A stretch of 64,000 nt of DNA from JAKAIY01 sp963809385 (GCA_963809385.1 CAWEJL010000006.1:254545-318544), one strand, 5' to 3'; positions 8,635 through 17,355 are shown, counted from the first letter of the stretch. Numbers and translations are program-made. The notes: generated by a model not told the origin, from the letters alone.

Positions 8635-9411
8635 ATGTCTTCGTCCGAGCCGCGCGACCCGCGCTTTTTCCAGGCGACAGAGATCACGACGGCGACCTAT
8701 GACCAGATGGCCGGCGACTATGCCGAGCGCAACGAGGAGATGGGGAAGTTCTGGGTCGAGCGCATGGAGCGCTTCGTGGAGTTGATGGAGGAAGCGCTGG
8801 AGGAGCGGCCCATCCCCGACCTCTCTGACCTGGGCCGCCCCGGCGACGACATCACGGTCGCCGAATATCTGGCGTTCGTCCCCGCGCTGGACGCGGGCTG
8901 TGGACCGGGCCGCGACGCGCGGGCGATGGCGGCGCGCGGCCTGCCCGTGCTGGCGGTGGATATCTCGCAGGGCATGCTGGACGCGGCGGGCGAGCGGACT
9001 CCGCGCCGCCTGCCCAAGGGCTCCATCCACTACGCGCTGATGGACCTGCGGCGGCTGGACCTGCCCGACGCCAGCGTGCGCGGCGTCTGGGTCTCCGCCT
9101 CGCTGCTGCACCTACCCCGGCGGACGGCGCCGCGCGCGATGGCCGAGCTGGCGCGCGTGGCGCGGGCGGGCGCGCCCGTGGCGCTCTTCCTCAAGCAGCG
9201 CGGGCCAGACGAGGAGCCGGAGAGCTACGTGCCTTACCCCGGCGAGAACCCCAACAATCTGCGGCGATTCTACGCCTTCTACAGCGAGGACGAGGTCTGC
9301 GCGCTGCTGACGGACGCCGGGCTGGAGCTCGTGGAGATGAAGACCAGCAACAAGAAGCCTAGCTCGCCGACCGATCACGCCTGGATTTGCGCGCTGGCCC
9401 GCCGCGCGTAA
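8635..9411 (+). CDS. Class I SAM-dependent methyltransferase
   Basis: A 258-residue methyltransferase. The N-terminal TTATYDQMAGDYAERN is typical of the TehB/UbiE-like group, motif I is ALDAGCGPGRDARAMA, and motif II follows in VLAVDISQGML. The start at 8635 is chosen for the GGAG 9 bases upstream; upstream codons in the same frame translate the family B repeat. A long acidic stretch (residues ~30-60) sits between the N-terminal helix and motif I, somewhat longer than usual. The substrate is unknown. Confidence 0.85.
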   Translation: MSSSEPRDPRFFQATEITTATYDQMAGDYAERNEEMGKFWVERMERFVELMEEALEERPIPDLSDLGRPGDDITVAEYLAFVPALDAGCGPGRDARAMAARGLPVLAVDISQGMLDAAGERTPRRLPKGSIHYALMDLRRLDLPDASVRGVWVSASLLHLPRRTAPRAMAELARVARAGAPVALFLKQRGPDEEPESYVPYPGENPNNLRRFYAFYSEDEVCALLTDAGLELVEMKTSNKKPSSPTDHAWICALARRA

Positions 9412-9624
9412 AGGCGCGTTGGTGGCCAGGAGCGCCGCGTCCCACATGCGTAATGGCCAGAATGGGAACGCGGGCGGGGCCATCGGGTATACTGGTCGCA
9501 GGCGCCCCGCCCGCGCTGTCCTGAGGGATGCACGGCCCGGTCCGCCGCCAGTTGGAGAGCGATAGCGCGCCACTGACCATGTCAGTCAAGCTGGGCGCGG
9601 CTGACCTAATGACAGGGAGCGAGC

Positions 9625-11756
9625 GTGACGTACCCCCATAACCCGCGTGAGGGCGCGCCCAAAACCGTCCGGCTGGAAGACCAGCCGCTCCCCGACCGCG
9701 AGGTGTCTTTTCATACCCCGCGCGCCGGTGACTGGCTGCTCTTAGCCGTGCTGGTTGTCGCGCTGCTCGGTATTGGCGCGCGCGTTTGGTCGCAGCTAGG
9801 CTTTGGCGATCCGGTCGGGCGGGCGATCTTCTTCGGATTGCTGTTGCTGGCGGTCTACTGGACCGCGCTCGTCTACACCTTCAAGCTCTCGCTCTCGGCG
9901 CGCGTCGGGCCGCAAGGACTGGCCATCGTGCGCGGCCCCTGGCGCGTGGAGCTCCGGTGGAGCGAGATCATCCGCCTGATGGAGCGGCCGCAAGCGGTCG
10001 GAGGCAGACGCTACCGCTGGGTGGTGGCGCTCGCCCGCGACGGGCGCCGCATCCAGATTCGCGAGGACGCCCTGCTCGACTACGAGCGCTTCCGCCGCGA
10101 GGTGTACCAGCGCTATCGCATGTGGCGCGATCATGGCGGCACCTGGGGCGCAACCGGCGGCGGGCCGTACATGGCGCGGGAATCGGTCGCCGATGAGGCG
10201 CGCTGGTGGGCGTTCGCCGCGCTGATGATCGCCCTGCCGGGACTCTACCTGACGCTGCTGCTGCCAGTCACCAATCCGGCGGGCTACGCGCTGCTGGCGC
10301 TGGCGCTGCTGTGCCTCGGGATGGTGGCGTCGGTATTCCTGCAGCGGCGAACCTACGCGCTGGATGGCCGCATGATCGAGGCGCGTGGCCTCCTGGAGCG
10401 TATCCATCTGGCGTGGCGTGATGTCTCGAAGGTCGAGCGCACGCGCCACCCCGCCAGCGGTATCATCCTGGCGGTGGTCGCGGTGGGACGGCTGGCGCTG
10501 CGGCTGGCGGCGCGCGGGGACGCGGGCATTCGCGGCTTCGCCTGGTCGCCGCGTGTGCCGGAATATCTGACGCTGCGCGGCGGCGGGCGCCACGCGCGCA
10601 TCCGGCTGCATCACCTCGCCCAGCCCGAAGAGCTACTGGCGTGGATTGAGTTCTACACCGGCCTGCGCCGCGCCGGCCCCTCGCGCCCGCTGGAGTCCGC
10701 CGCCGCAGCGGCGCGGAGCGGCGCGCCTGAGCCAGTTATGGCCGCCGCTATGGCGGGCGCTGAGGCCGCAGACGAACGGGAGCCCGATCTCTCCGACGCG
10801 TCGGGGCCGCTGGACCCGTGGGGCGGCGCGCGGCGCGGCGCGCCAGTGGTCGAGCCTGCTCGCGCGGAGTCAGGGCCGCTTCACGAGCCGCTCCCAGAGC
10901 CACTATTCCGGGGCTCGCCTCTGAGCGCCAGCTTCCGCGAGGCGGATGGCCTCGACCAGCCCCCAGCCTCCGCTGATGAGGCCGAACAGAACGATGAGGC
11001 TTGGCTGCGCGAGACGAGCGCGCTGTTCAGCATGAGCGGCGGCGCGCCCGCGCGCCCAGTGACGGACGCGCCAGACGCGCCGGAGCCCCCCGGTGGCTCC
11101 GTAGCGGACGCGCAGACCATCGCCACACCCGCCACACCCGCCCACCCGCCACACCCGCCACACCCGCTACGCCCCGCGCGCGACAGTTCGTTCCCCCACC
11201 CATCCCGTCACGCGGGCCACGCCGCACGCTATCCAGCGTGCCCCAGCACACACCACCCGCCGCGCAGCCTCCCACGCCGCCCGCCGCGCAGCCTCCCACG
11301 CCTCCCAACGCGCCACCACGCACGCCTCCCCATGAGCCATCGGGCGCGCCACCGCGCGTGGCCCCATTCGCGCCGCCATTCGCGCCGCGCTCCACGCCGC
11401 AGCCGCGCCCGCAATCGCCATTCGCGCCCTATGTTCCGGAAATGCCGGAAGAAGAGCCAGCGCCAGCGGCGGCGGAAGTGGCGTCAGCGGAGGCGACGCC
11501 TGCTGCCGCGGCGGCGCGCTGGGACATCCCGCCCGTTCCCCCATATCCATATGAGATCGGCCCGGCGAGCCAGCCAGAGCGCGCTGATCTAGACGCGAGT
11601 GAAGCGGAGAACGAGGATGGCGACGGCATAGATGAGCCAGCGCCCTGGCGCAATCAGGACTGGCAGCCGCCGATCCTGCCACGCTTCGGCCCGCCAGGCG
11701 AGCAGCCCGGAGGGGAGCGCCCGCCGCGCCGCGATGGCCAGCAGTCGGACCAGTAG
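9625..11756 (+). CDS. Membrane protein with two TM-pair/PH-like modules and proline-rich tail (one frameshift)
   Basis: The GTG start at 9625 follows AGGGAGCG. The protein has two similar modules: two TM helices (residues ~33-55 and 68-90) plus a soluble PH-like region with LRWSEIIRLMERP, then two more helices (~190-240) plus a second PH-like region with LAWRDVSKVERT. A long tail rich in Pro, Ala and acidic residues follows. The frame entered at the start runs off into Arg-rich nonsense after ~11145, while the sensible tail (VPPPIPSRG, FAPYVPEMPEEEPAP) continues in the next frame to 11756. A 9-bp tandem repeat at 11122-11174 has one 8-bp unit, which accounts for the shift. The function is unknown; bacterial PH-like membrane proteins are usually envelope or stress related. 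Confidence 0.6.
11122..11174 (+). repeat. 9-bp tandem repeat (gccacaccc)6 with one 8-bp unit
   Basis: Units run 11122-11130, 11131-11139, 11140-11147 (gcccaccc, one base short), 11148-11156, 11157-11165 and a diverged 11166-11174. In the coding frame each full unit adds Ala-Thr-Pro. The short unit changes the reading frame of the surrounding gene. Confidence 0.9.
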
Positions 11757-11789
11757 CGCGCCCACCGCGCGAGTAAGGAGCCGCCACGG

Positions 11790-12251
11790 ATGAAGCCGTC
11801 TCGACCGGCGCCCACACGCGGCGCACCCTGGTGGGCCGGGCCGTTCCGCTCGGCGCACATGGCGCTCTACCGCGCCACTGGCGGCGCCATCGGCCACCGG
11901 CTGGGGCCGCAGCGCACGCTGCTGCTAACCACGACGGGGCGCAAGAGCGGGCAGCCGCGCACCCAGCCCATCACCTACTTCGCGCTGGATGGTCTGGGAG
12001 GCGCGCTGGCGCTGGTGGCCTCGAACTGGGGCAGCGACGCGCCGCCCGCATGGTACCTCAACCTCATGGCCCAGCCCTCGGCGCGCGTGCAGCTCAAGGG
12101 CGATGTGTTCACCGTCACAGCGGAGGTCGCCACGGCTGAGGAGCGCGCCCGCCTCTTGCCACAGATCACAGCGCGTAACCCCCAGTACGCCCGCTACCAG
12201 GCTGGAACCTCGCGCGAAATCCCCATCGTCCTGCTGCGCCGGGAGGGGTGA
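11790..12251 (+). CDS. Deazaflavin-dependent nitroreductase family protein
   Basis: A 153-residue DDN-family protein, paralogous to the gene at 2195. The signature is TLLLTTTGRKSGQPRTQPITY near residues 42-62, followed by PPAWYLNLMAQPSARVQL. An N-terminal extension of ~25 residues (KPSRPAPTRGAPWWAGPFR) precedes the core. AAGGAG lies 8 bases before the ATG. It follows the membrane PH-like gene by 33 bases, so the two may be co-transcribed, and it converges on queF with a 4-base gap. Confidence 0.85.
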   Translation: MKPSRPAPTRGAPWWAGPFRSAHMALYRATGGAIGHRLGPQRTLLLTTTGRKSGQPRTQPITYFALDGLGGALALVASNWGSDAPPAWYLNLMAQPSARVQLKGDVFTVTAEVATAEERARLLPQITARNPQYARYQAGTSREIPIVLLRREG

Positions 12252-12255
12252 CGCA

Positions 12256-12720
12256 TCAGAAGCCGCGGAAGGTGGGGCGCTCGTAGGCCGGGCGCGGCCC
12301 GGTGTAGTCCGGCGCGGTATGCTCGGCGGTGACGGTGGTCTTGATGTTGCCACGCACGTTGAACTCGCCGACGACGCGCATCCACTTCGGGCTAAGCGCC
12401 GCCAGCAGGTCATCGAGGATCACGTTCGTCGCGCCCTCGTGGCTGATGGCGCGGTCACGGTAGCCGTTGATGTACAGCTTGAGGCTCTTCAGCTCGACGA
12501 CGCTCGGCCCCGGCGCGTAATCAATCACGATCGTCGCGAAGTCGGGGAAGCCGGAGCGCGGGCAGACACAGGTAAATTCGGGGATCTCGAAGTGGATGAT
12601 GTAGTCGCGGCCCGTGTGCGGATTCGGCCACGGCTCCAGCTGGTTGGTGGCGATCTCCTCTTTGCCATAGCTCCCCGGTACGCGGGGTGACGCCTTCGCG
12701 GCGGCTTTCGTCGTGGCCAT
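12256..12720 (-). CDS. queF: NADPH-dependent 7-cyano-7-deazaguanine reductase
   Basis: The 154-residue enzyme that reduces preQ0 to preQ1 in queuosine biosynthesis. This is the short, unimodular form, with the nucleophilic Cys53 and general acid Asp60 in TCVCPRSGFPDF and the substrate motif VELKSLKLYINGYRD. No queC, queD or queE is in the window. Upstream of the start the DNA holds a family C hairpin; I see no clear preQ1 riboswitch. Confidence 0.95.
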   Translation of the reverse strand: MATTKAAAKASPRVPGSYGKEEIATNQLEPWPNPHTGRDYIIHFEIPEFTCVCPRSGFPDFATIVIDYAPGPSVVELKSLKLYINGYRDRAISHEGATNVILDDLLAALSPKWMRVVGEFNVRGNIKTTVTAEHTAPDYTGPRPAYERPTFRGF

Positions 12721-12759
12721 CTATCCTGTTCTCCTGTGCGTAATTGAGTGGCGGGCGTG

Positions 12760-12795
12760 ACCTCACCCCCTCTCCCATAGGAGAGGGGGTAACAA
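12760..12795. repeat. Family C hairpin
   Basis: 'cctcaccccctctcccatag' followed by 'gagagggggtaac' forms an ~11-bp hairpin 40 bases upstream of the queF start. The same palindrome recurs in about a dozen places in the window. Confidence 0.75.
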
Positions 12796-12844
12796 CGGGG
12801 AAACATTGCACCCATCGTGATATTGTATCGCATGCGCGGTGGGC

Positions 12845-12977
12845 CGCTCCTGGCATCCCCAGCTTCGCCTGTACTCCCTACCTCTTCCCCGACCTGATGG
12901 CCGCCGCCATCCAGCGCCAGGACCTGGCCCTGTGGGCGGCGAAGAATGACATTGTGGTGGCGCGGGGCGAGGAGTAA
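12845..12977 (+). pseudogene. 3' remnant of a VWA-type gene, copy 1
   Basis: The frame ending at 12977 reads GIPSFACTP, LFPDLMAAAIQRQD and ALWAAKNDIVVARGEE. This looks like the extreme C-terminus of a von Willebrand factor A-domain protein (a strand plus final helix); the family call is tentative. Only ~45 residues remain and no start exists. A second, diverged copy of the same gene end lies at 13813-13993, on the other side of the HNH pair. Confidence 0.55.
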
Positions 12978-13133
12978 TGAAAACGAGTACAGACCAATGG
13001 CGTGCTATGATGCTCGTATGATGCTGGTGATGATCTCACTCACCGAGAGGAGGGGCGGTGTTTGCCATCTCACGATTGCTTCGTTCTGAACGTAATCGCT
13101 GGGTATGGTTGGGTACAAGCGCCGTACTATACC

Positions 13134-13379
13134 ATGAGTCATGCGTCTATTGTCAGTCCTGTAGAGGAAGTGGCGGCGTTTTTTGCGCAAGCCCCTTCCC
13201 GTGGGGACATCGCGCGCTTTCAACTCTCTAAAGCCGCTCAGGAACAGATCGCGCGCCTGCTCGACAAAGAAGATGACGGCGCCTTGAGCACGGAGGAAAA
13301 GCGACTCCTCGATGAACTGCTCATCCTCAATGATCTCGTAGCCTTGATCCGTTCACAAGTTCCGCACTCAACTCCATGA
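13134..13379 (+). CDS. Small helical partner of HNH endonuclease
   Basis: An 81-residue protein predicted to be mostly helical: VEEVAAFFAQAPSR, then IARFQLSKAAQEQIARLL and TEEKRLLDELLILNDLVALI. I recognise this as the small gene that often precedes a short HNH nuclease gene in cyanobacteria and Chloroflexota. Its stop overlaps the HNH start (ATGA at 13376-13379), so they are translationally coupled. I chose the ATG at 13134 because the family N-terminus begins there. It may be an antitoxin-like or accessory protein, but no function is established that I know of. Confidence 0.7.
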   Translation: MSHASIVSPVEEVAAFFAQAPSRGDIARFQLSKAAQEQIARLLDKEDDGALSTEEKRLLDELLILNDLVALIRSQVPHSTP

Positions 13380-13810
13380 GCGAGCGCGTAGGTCCGGCGC
13401 TACGAAAACAGGTGGTAGCTCGCGCGCGACAATGCTGCGAGTATTGTGGCTTACCCGATGACGTAGCGCTGGTGTCGCACCAGCCCGATCATGTCATTGC
13501 CACCAAACATGGCGGGCGGACGCGACTCGATAACCTCGCTTATGCGTGTTACTCCTGCAACCACAGCAAAGGATCGGATATTGCCTCGATTGATCCCACG
13601 AGTGGCGCGATTACGCGCCTTTTTCATCCCCGCACAGATCGGTGGCCGGATCATTTTCGCTGGGATGGAGCGCGGATTGATCCGCTCACGTCGATAGGAC
13701 GCGCTACCGCTACGCTGCTTCGTTTCAACGAGCCGCAACGCATCACCATACGCGCGAACTTGCTCCAGCAACACCGCTATCCCTTCGCGGACTGGACGGC
13801 GACCCCGTGA
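13376..13810 (+). CDS. HNH endonuclease
   Basis: A 144-residue HNH nuclease. The zinc-binding cysteines are in CCEYC (residues 20-24) and CYSC near 60. The catalytic His lies in PDHVIATKHGG, and the second HNH element in LAYACYSCNHSKG. The C-terminal half (LFHPRTDRWPDHFRWDG) is the usual extension of this subfamily. Its ATG overlaps the stop of the small partner gene. A decayed member of a related subfamily lies at 45958-46414. Confidence 0.9.
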   Translation: MSERVGPALRKQVVARARQCCEYCGLPDDVALVSHQPDHVIATKHGGRTRLDNLAYACYSCNHSKGSDIASIDPTSGAITRLFHPRTDRWPDHFRWDGARIDPLTSIGRATATLLRFNEPQRITIRANLLQQHRYPFADWTATP

Positions 13811-13812
13811 CC

Positions 13813-13993
13813 CCTTCAATCCTTGGGGACGCCACGCGCAACGCCGCCGCCCTGGCGTCCATGGGCATCCCCCGCTACGCCTGCACGCCCGGACCTCTTC
13901 CCCGACCTGATGGCCGCCGCCATCCAGCGCCAGGACTTCGCCCTCTGGGCCGCGAAGAATGACATCGTGGTAGCGCACGGGGATGAGGTGTGA
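13813..13993 (+). pseudogene. 3' remnant of a VWA-type gene, copy 2
   Basis: The DNA reads GDATRNAAALASMGIPRYACTP, then after one extra G near 13895 continues in the next frame as LFPDLMAAAIQRQD, ALWAAKNDIVVA and stop at 13991. It matches copy 1 almost residue for residue (~30 residues compared) and extends 15 residues further toward the N-terminus. It starts immediately after the HNH stop. Confidence 0.6.
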
Positions 13994-14061
13994 ACGGGCG
14001 CACGTCATCTCTCTATGCCGGGCGCCTGGCAAAAGGGAGCTATGCCACGCCGCGCGCAAAA

Positions 14062-14100
14062 AGCCCCCTCTCCTCGCGGGAGAGGGGGTTGGGGGTGAGG
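14062..14100. repeat. Family C hairpin
   Basis: 'ccccctctcctcgcgggaga' followed by 'gggggttggggg' lies 7 bases beyond the recA stop. Its position just after a gene end would suit transcription termination of recA, but there is no T-run. Confidence 0.7.
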
Positions 14101-14106
14101 TCCGCG

Positions 14107-15222
14107 CTACTCACCGTCGCCTGGCTCGTCGTCCTCGCCGTCATCCTCGGCCACCGCCACCGCGACCGCTGGGGCCATCGCCGCGCGAATCTGCGTCTCG
14201 ATGCTCTCCGCGATCTCAGGATGCGCCCGCAGGAACTCCTTCGCGTTCTCGCGACCCTGGCCCAGCCGCGTGTCGCCCATCGAGAAGAACGCTCCGGCCT
14301 TCTTGACGATGCCCATCTCCAGGCCGATGTCAATCAGGCCGCCCTCGCGCGAGATGCCCTCATTGAACATGATGTCGAACTCCGCCGTGCGGAACGGCGC
14401 CGCCACCTTGTTCTTGACCACCTTCACGCGCGTCCGGTTGCCGACGACCTCCGTGCCAACCTTGATGCTCTCGATGCGCCGGATATCCATGCGCACCGAG
14501 GCGTAGAACTTGAGCGCGCGGCCACCGGGGGTCGTTTCCGGCGATCCGAACATCACGCCCACCTTCTCGCGGATCTGGTTGGTGAAGATAACGGTAGTGT
14601 GGGAGCTGTTGATCGCGCCGGTCAGCTTGCGCAGAGCCTGGCTCATCAGGCGCGCCTGGAGGCCGACGTGCGCGTCGCCCATCTCGCCCTCGATCTCGGC
14701 GCGCGGCACCAGGGCGGCCACCGAGTCAATCACGATCACATCCACCGCGTTGCTGCGCACCAGCATCTCGACGATCTCCAGCGCCTGCTCGCCGGTGTCC
14801 GGCTGCGAGATCAGCAGATCGTCTTTGTTCACGCCCAGCCGCCCCGCGTAATCCGGGTCCAGCGCATGCTCGGCGTCAATGATCGCGCAGACGCCCCCAC
14901 GGCGCTGCGAGTTGGCGATCACATGCAAGCACAGCGTCGTCTTGCCCGAGCTCTCCGGCCCGTAGACCTCCGTCACGCGCCCGCGCGGCACCCCGCCGAT
15001 GCCCAGCGCCAGGTCCAGCGCGATCGCGCCCGTGGGGATCGCCTCTACCGAGACGTGCGCCCGGTGCTCGCCCAGGCGCATGATCGCGCCCTTGCCAAAG
15101 CGCCGCTCGATCTGGCTCATCGTCGAATCGAGGGCCTTTTCGCGCTCGCCCGCCCGCCCGTTCGCGCCCGCGCTGGTCCCATTCAGGCCCGCGGCGGCGC
15201 TCGCGCCTCGCTCTGCTGGCAT
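14107..15222 (-). CDS. recA: Recombinase A
   Basis: A 371-residue RecA. Walker A GPESSGKTT, Walker B VIVIDSVAAL, the L2-side motif TNQIREKVGVMFGSPETTPGG and the acidic C-terminal tail (EDDGEDDEPGDGE) are all present. A 25-residue Ala/Gly-rich N-terminal extension precedes the usual EREKALDSTMSQIERRFGKG start. AAGAGGAGAG lies just upstream of the ATG. The ~200-base leader contains a candidate LexA box, so SOS induction is likely. No recX follows. Confidence 0.98.
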   Translation of the reverse strand: MPAERGASAAAGLNGTSAGANGRAGEREKALDSTMSQIERRFGKGAIMRLGEHRAHVSVEAIPTGAIALDLALGIGGVPRGRVTEVYGPESSGKTTLCLHVIANSQRRGGVCAIIDAEHALDPDYAGRLGVNKDDLLISQPDTGEQALEIVEMLVRSNAVDVIVIDSVAALVPRAEIEGEMGDAHVGLQARLMSQALRKLTGAINSSHTTVIFTNQIREKVGVMFGSPETTPGGRALKFYASVRMDIRRIESIKVGTEVVGNRTRVKVVKNKVAAPFRTAEFDIMFNEGISREGGLIDIGLEMGIVKKAGAFFSMGDTRLGQGRENAKEFLRAHPEIAESIETQIRAAMAPAVAVAVAEDDGEDDEPGDGE

Positions 15223-15418
15223 GTCTCTCTCCTCTTGCGATCCCCGTCATGGCCGTCCCGTCGCGTCTCAACGCTCGCGCGCCGTCCATAACGGAGCGGC
15301 ATAGCTGGTCAGAGCCACATGGAACCGTAAACCGTATCATCGCCTGGGGAACTGGCGTTCCGCATTCATAGAGCCGCGCACATTTAAGGCGGATGGGGCC
15401 GCTCGCGCGTCGCGTTTC

Positions 15419-15434
15419 TCGAACATACGTACTA
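15419..15434 (-). promoter_or_regulatory. Candidate LexA (SOS) box upstream of recA
   Basis: 'cgaacatacgtac' at 15420-15432 matches the Gram-positive type SOS box (cgaacatacgttcg) at all but the last positions. On the recA strand it follows a possible -35 (ttgtct at about 15438). It is ~200 bases from the recA ATG, with no gene between. The position and match are seen in the sequence; LexA binding is inferred. Confidence 0.5.
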
Positions 15435-15574
15435 GACAAGTGTACGCGATTGTCCGCCCGCCGTCAACAAGCCGCGCGTCATTCGGCGCCCACACACACG
15501 CCCACCGTCACCTGGTCAAACGTCCCACACCGGTATTCTCGCGCGGCGCCGCCCGAACGGAAGCCCGCCCAGCC

Positions 15575-16144
15575 CTATGCGCTCGTTTCCTCGCCCAGGG
15601 CTTGCGCCCGTAGCTGCTCCAGATCAACGGTGACGCCAAAGGCGGCGGAGAATTCTTCGTCGTGCTCGCGCTCGTGCTTCCGCAGCGTTCTGAGCAGGCC
15701 CCCTACACTCGGCCCGCGCGACGGCTGCCCGTTGGGGTTGACCGGATGCGGGGCCAGATCGGGGATACGCCGCTCGGCCCATGCGTCGCCGCCCGCCCCG
15801 GTCGCCGCCGACATAAGCCGCGCATTCGCGCCCTGCAATCCCGTCAGCAGGTCATCGCGGCCCAGGCCGTTAAAGCGCTCCACCGCCCGTGCGTTGAAGG
15901 CGTCCACATCGCGCAGGGCCAGCGCCAGCTTCGCGGGCAGCGCCCGCAGCGCGCTCAGCTCGAAGACCGCCGTCGCCCACTCGTCCCACGCCAGCAGGTG
16001 CGCCAGCATCGCGTGCGCCGTGCGGCCGCCCGGCATCGCCGGTTCGCGCCAGCGCTCCTCCGTTAGCTGGTCCGCCAGCGCCAGCGTGATCAGCCGCCGT
16101 TCCCGCGCCGACTGAATCAACTCCGCGCTGTCCTCAGCAGCCAT
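15575..16144 (-). CDS. DinB-like / ClbS-type helical bundle protein
   Basis: A 189-residue protein. MLAHLLAWDEWA near residue 65 is the metal-site helix motif of DinB/maleylpyruvate isomerase N-terminal domains (His plus acidic residue), and LRKHEREHDEEF near the C-terminus supplies the second His pair. The start at 16144 (MAAEDSAEL) is preferred for the AAAGG upstream; the longer frame from 16201 lacks a ribosome site. DinB-fold proteins are metal-dependent thiol transferases, hydrolases or stress proteins; the function here is unknown. Confidence 0.7.
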   Translation of the reverse strand: MAAEDSAELIQSARERRLITLALADQLTEERWREPAMPGGRTAHAMLAHLLAWDEWATAVFELSALRALPAKLALALRDVDAFNARAVERFNGLGRDDLLTGLQGANARLMSAATGAGGDAWAERRIPDLAPHPVNPNGQPSRGPSVGGLLRTLRKHEREHDEEFSAAFGVTVDLEQLRAQALGEETSA

Positions 16145-16216
16145 ACCGCGACCTTTCTCTACTCCGCACGCCCAATCCGTGCGCCGGCCATCGATAGCCA
16201 CGTCTCTGGCTCGCCC

Positions 16217-16819
16217 TTATTGCTCGCGCCGGCCTTCCAGCGCGCGCGCCAGTGTCCCCTCATCCGCGTATTCCAGGTCGCCGCCGATCGGCAGCCCGCG
16301 CGCCAGCCGCGTGATCGTCAGCCCTGGGCGTGTGATCGCTTGCGTGATGTAGGTCGAGGTGTAGTCGCCTTCCTGATTCGGGTTCGTCGCCAGAATCACC
16401 TCGTGGACCGCGTCACCCGTCCGCAGGCGCGCCGCTAGCTCGTCAATCTTCAGGTCGCGCGGGCCAATGCCCTCCAGCGGCGAGAGCGCGCCATGCAGTA
16501 CGTGGTAGACGCCGCGAAAGACGCCAGTCCGCTCCAGCGCCAGCACGTCCAGCGGCTGCTCCACGACGCAGATGACGCCGTGGTCGCGCTCCTCACTGGC
16601 GCAGATCGGGCAGGGGTCTGATTCGGTAATATTGCAGCAGATCGAGCACTGGATGGCGTTCTCCTTGACCCGCGTGATCGCCTCGGCCAGGCGTCGCGCC
16701 TGGTCCGCTGGACTACGCAGGATGTAGAAGGTGAGCCGCTGCGCTGTCTTGGGGCCAATGCCCGGCAGCTTGGCCAGCTCCTCGATCAGCGCCGTGATCG
16801 AAGCCGATGTCGTCCGCAT
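16217..16819 (-). CDS. recR: Recombination protein RecR
   Basis: The 200-residue RecFOR-pathway protein. The helix-hairpin-helix is LPGIGPKTAQRLTF near residue 18. The zinc finger has Cys58, Cys61, Cys70 and Cys73 (CSICCNITESDPCPIC). The Toprim domain shows ICVVEQPLDVLALE and EVILATNPNQEGD. It lies 230 bases downstream of ybaB on the same strand, the usual order, with family B repeats between. dnaX is not upstream here. Confidence 0.97.
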   Translation of the reverse strand: MRTTSASITALIEELAKLPGIGPKTAQRLTFYILRSPADQARRLAEAITRVKENAIQCSICCNITESDPCPICASEERDHGVICVVEQPLDVLALERTGVFRGVYHVLHGALSPLEGIGPRDLKIDELAARLRTGDAVHEVILATNPNQEGDYTSTYITQAITRPGLTITRLARGLPIGGDLEYADEGTLARALEGRREQ

Positions 16820-16857
16820 AACGCTCCTGTGCCGATCTCATCTCCGCCCGCACGTCC

Positions 16858-17036
16858 TCCCGGCCTTGAAAGGCCGGGGGGCACGCGACAGCGGCGGCGC
16901 CTCTCCCGGCCTTGAAAGGCCGGCGCACGCGACGGCGCCATGAATGGCGCTCCCGCGCGTCTATGCGCGCCATGGGGGGCATTTATGCCCGCGTACCGTG
17001 CGCCGGCCTTTCAAGGCCGCGCGCCTCCCCGTGCGC
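16858..17036. repeat. Three family B REP-like repeats between ybaB and recR
   Basis: Two direct copies (cggccttgaaaggccgg at about 16860 and 16908) and one inverted copy (ccggcctttcaaggccg near 17005) flank a 70-base palindromic spacer. The spacer contains 'atgaatggcgctcc' and 'cgccatggggggcatttatg', so the unit reads like a head-to-head pair. Confidence 0.8.
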
Positions 17037-17046
17037 CCGCGCTGGG

Positions 17047-17355
17047 CTAAAATCCCATCCCAGGCGGCATCTTCATGCCTCCGGTCATCGCCTGCATGAT
17101 CTTGGCCTGCGCCTCGGTCGCCTTCTCGAAGGCGTCCTTGAAGGCCGTCAGCACGAGATCTTCGAGCATGCTCACGTCTTCGGGGTCCACCACCTCGCGG
17201 TCGAGCTTGACCGCCAGCGTCTCATACTTGCCGTTGATGGTGATGGTGACGGCGCCGCCGCCGGAGGTCCCCTCGAACGTGCTGTTCGCCAGGTCCTCCT
17301 GCATCTTCATCATTCGCGCCTGGAGCTTCTGAATGTCTTTCATGTTGAATCCCAT
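17047..17355 (-). CDS. ybaB: YbaB/EbfC nucleoid-associated protein
   Basis: A 102-residue dimeric DNA-binding protein. It shows MKDIQKLQARMMKMQEDLAN, then GTSGGGAVTITINGKYE and the helix with VSMLEDLVLTAFKDAFEKA. The start at 17355 (MGFNMKDIQ) follows GAGAGGAG. Its pairing with recR is conserved across bacteria. The C-terminal Gly/Met-rich tail GGMKMPPGMGF is typical. Confidence 0.95.
   Translation of the reverse strand: MGFNMKDIQKLQARMMKMQEDLANSTFEGTSGGGAVTITINGKYETLAVKLDREVVDPEDVSMLEDLVLTAFKDAFEKATEAQAKIMQAMTGGMKMPPGMGF

Noticed and set aside
9412..9624. Promoter with a tatact -10 near 9496
   Set aside because: No matching -35 at the right distance; too weak to annotate.
12721..12760. preQ1 riboswitch upstream of queF
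   Set aside because: I found no matching stem and A-rich tail; the only structure is the common family C hairpin.
13990..15291. Long plus-strand frame opposite recA
   Set aside because: Antisense shadow of recA with low-complexity composition.
14876..15439. Minus-strand frame covering the recA leader and start
   Set aside because: It overlaps recA in another frame and has no start signal; the leader is better read as regulatory.
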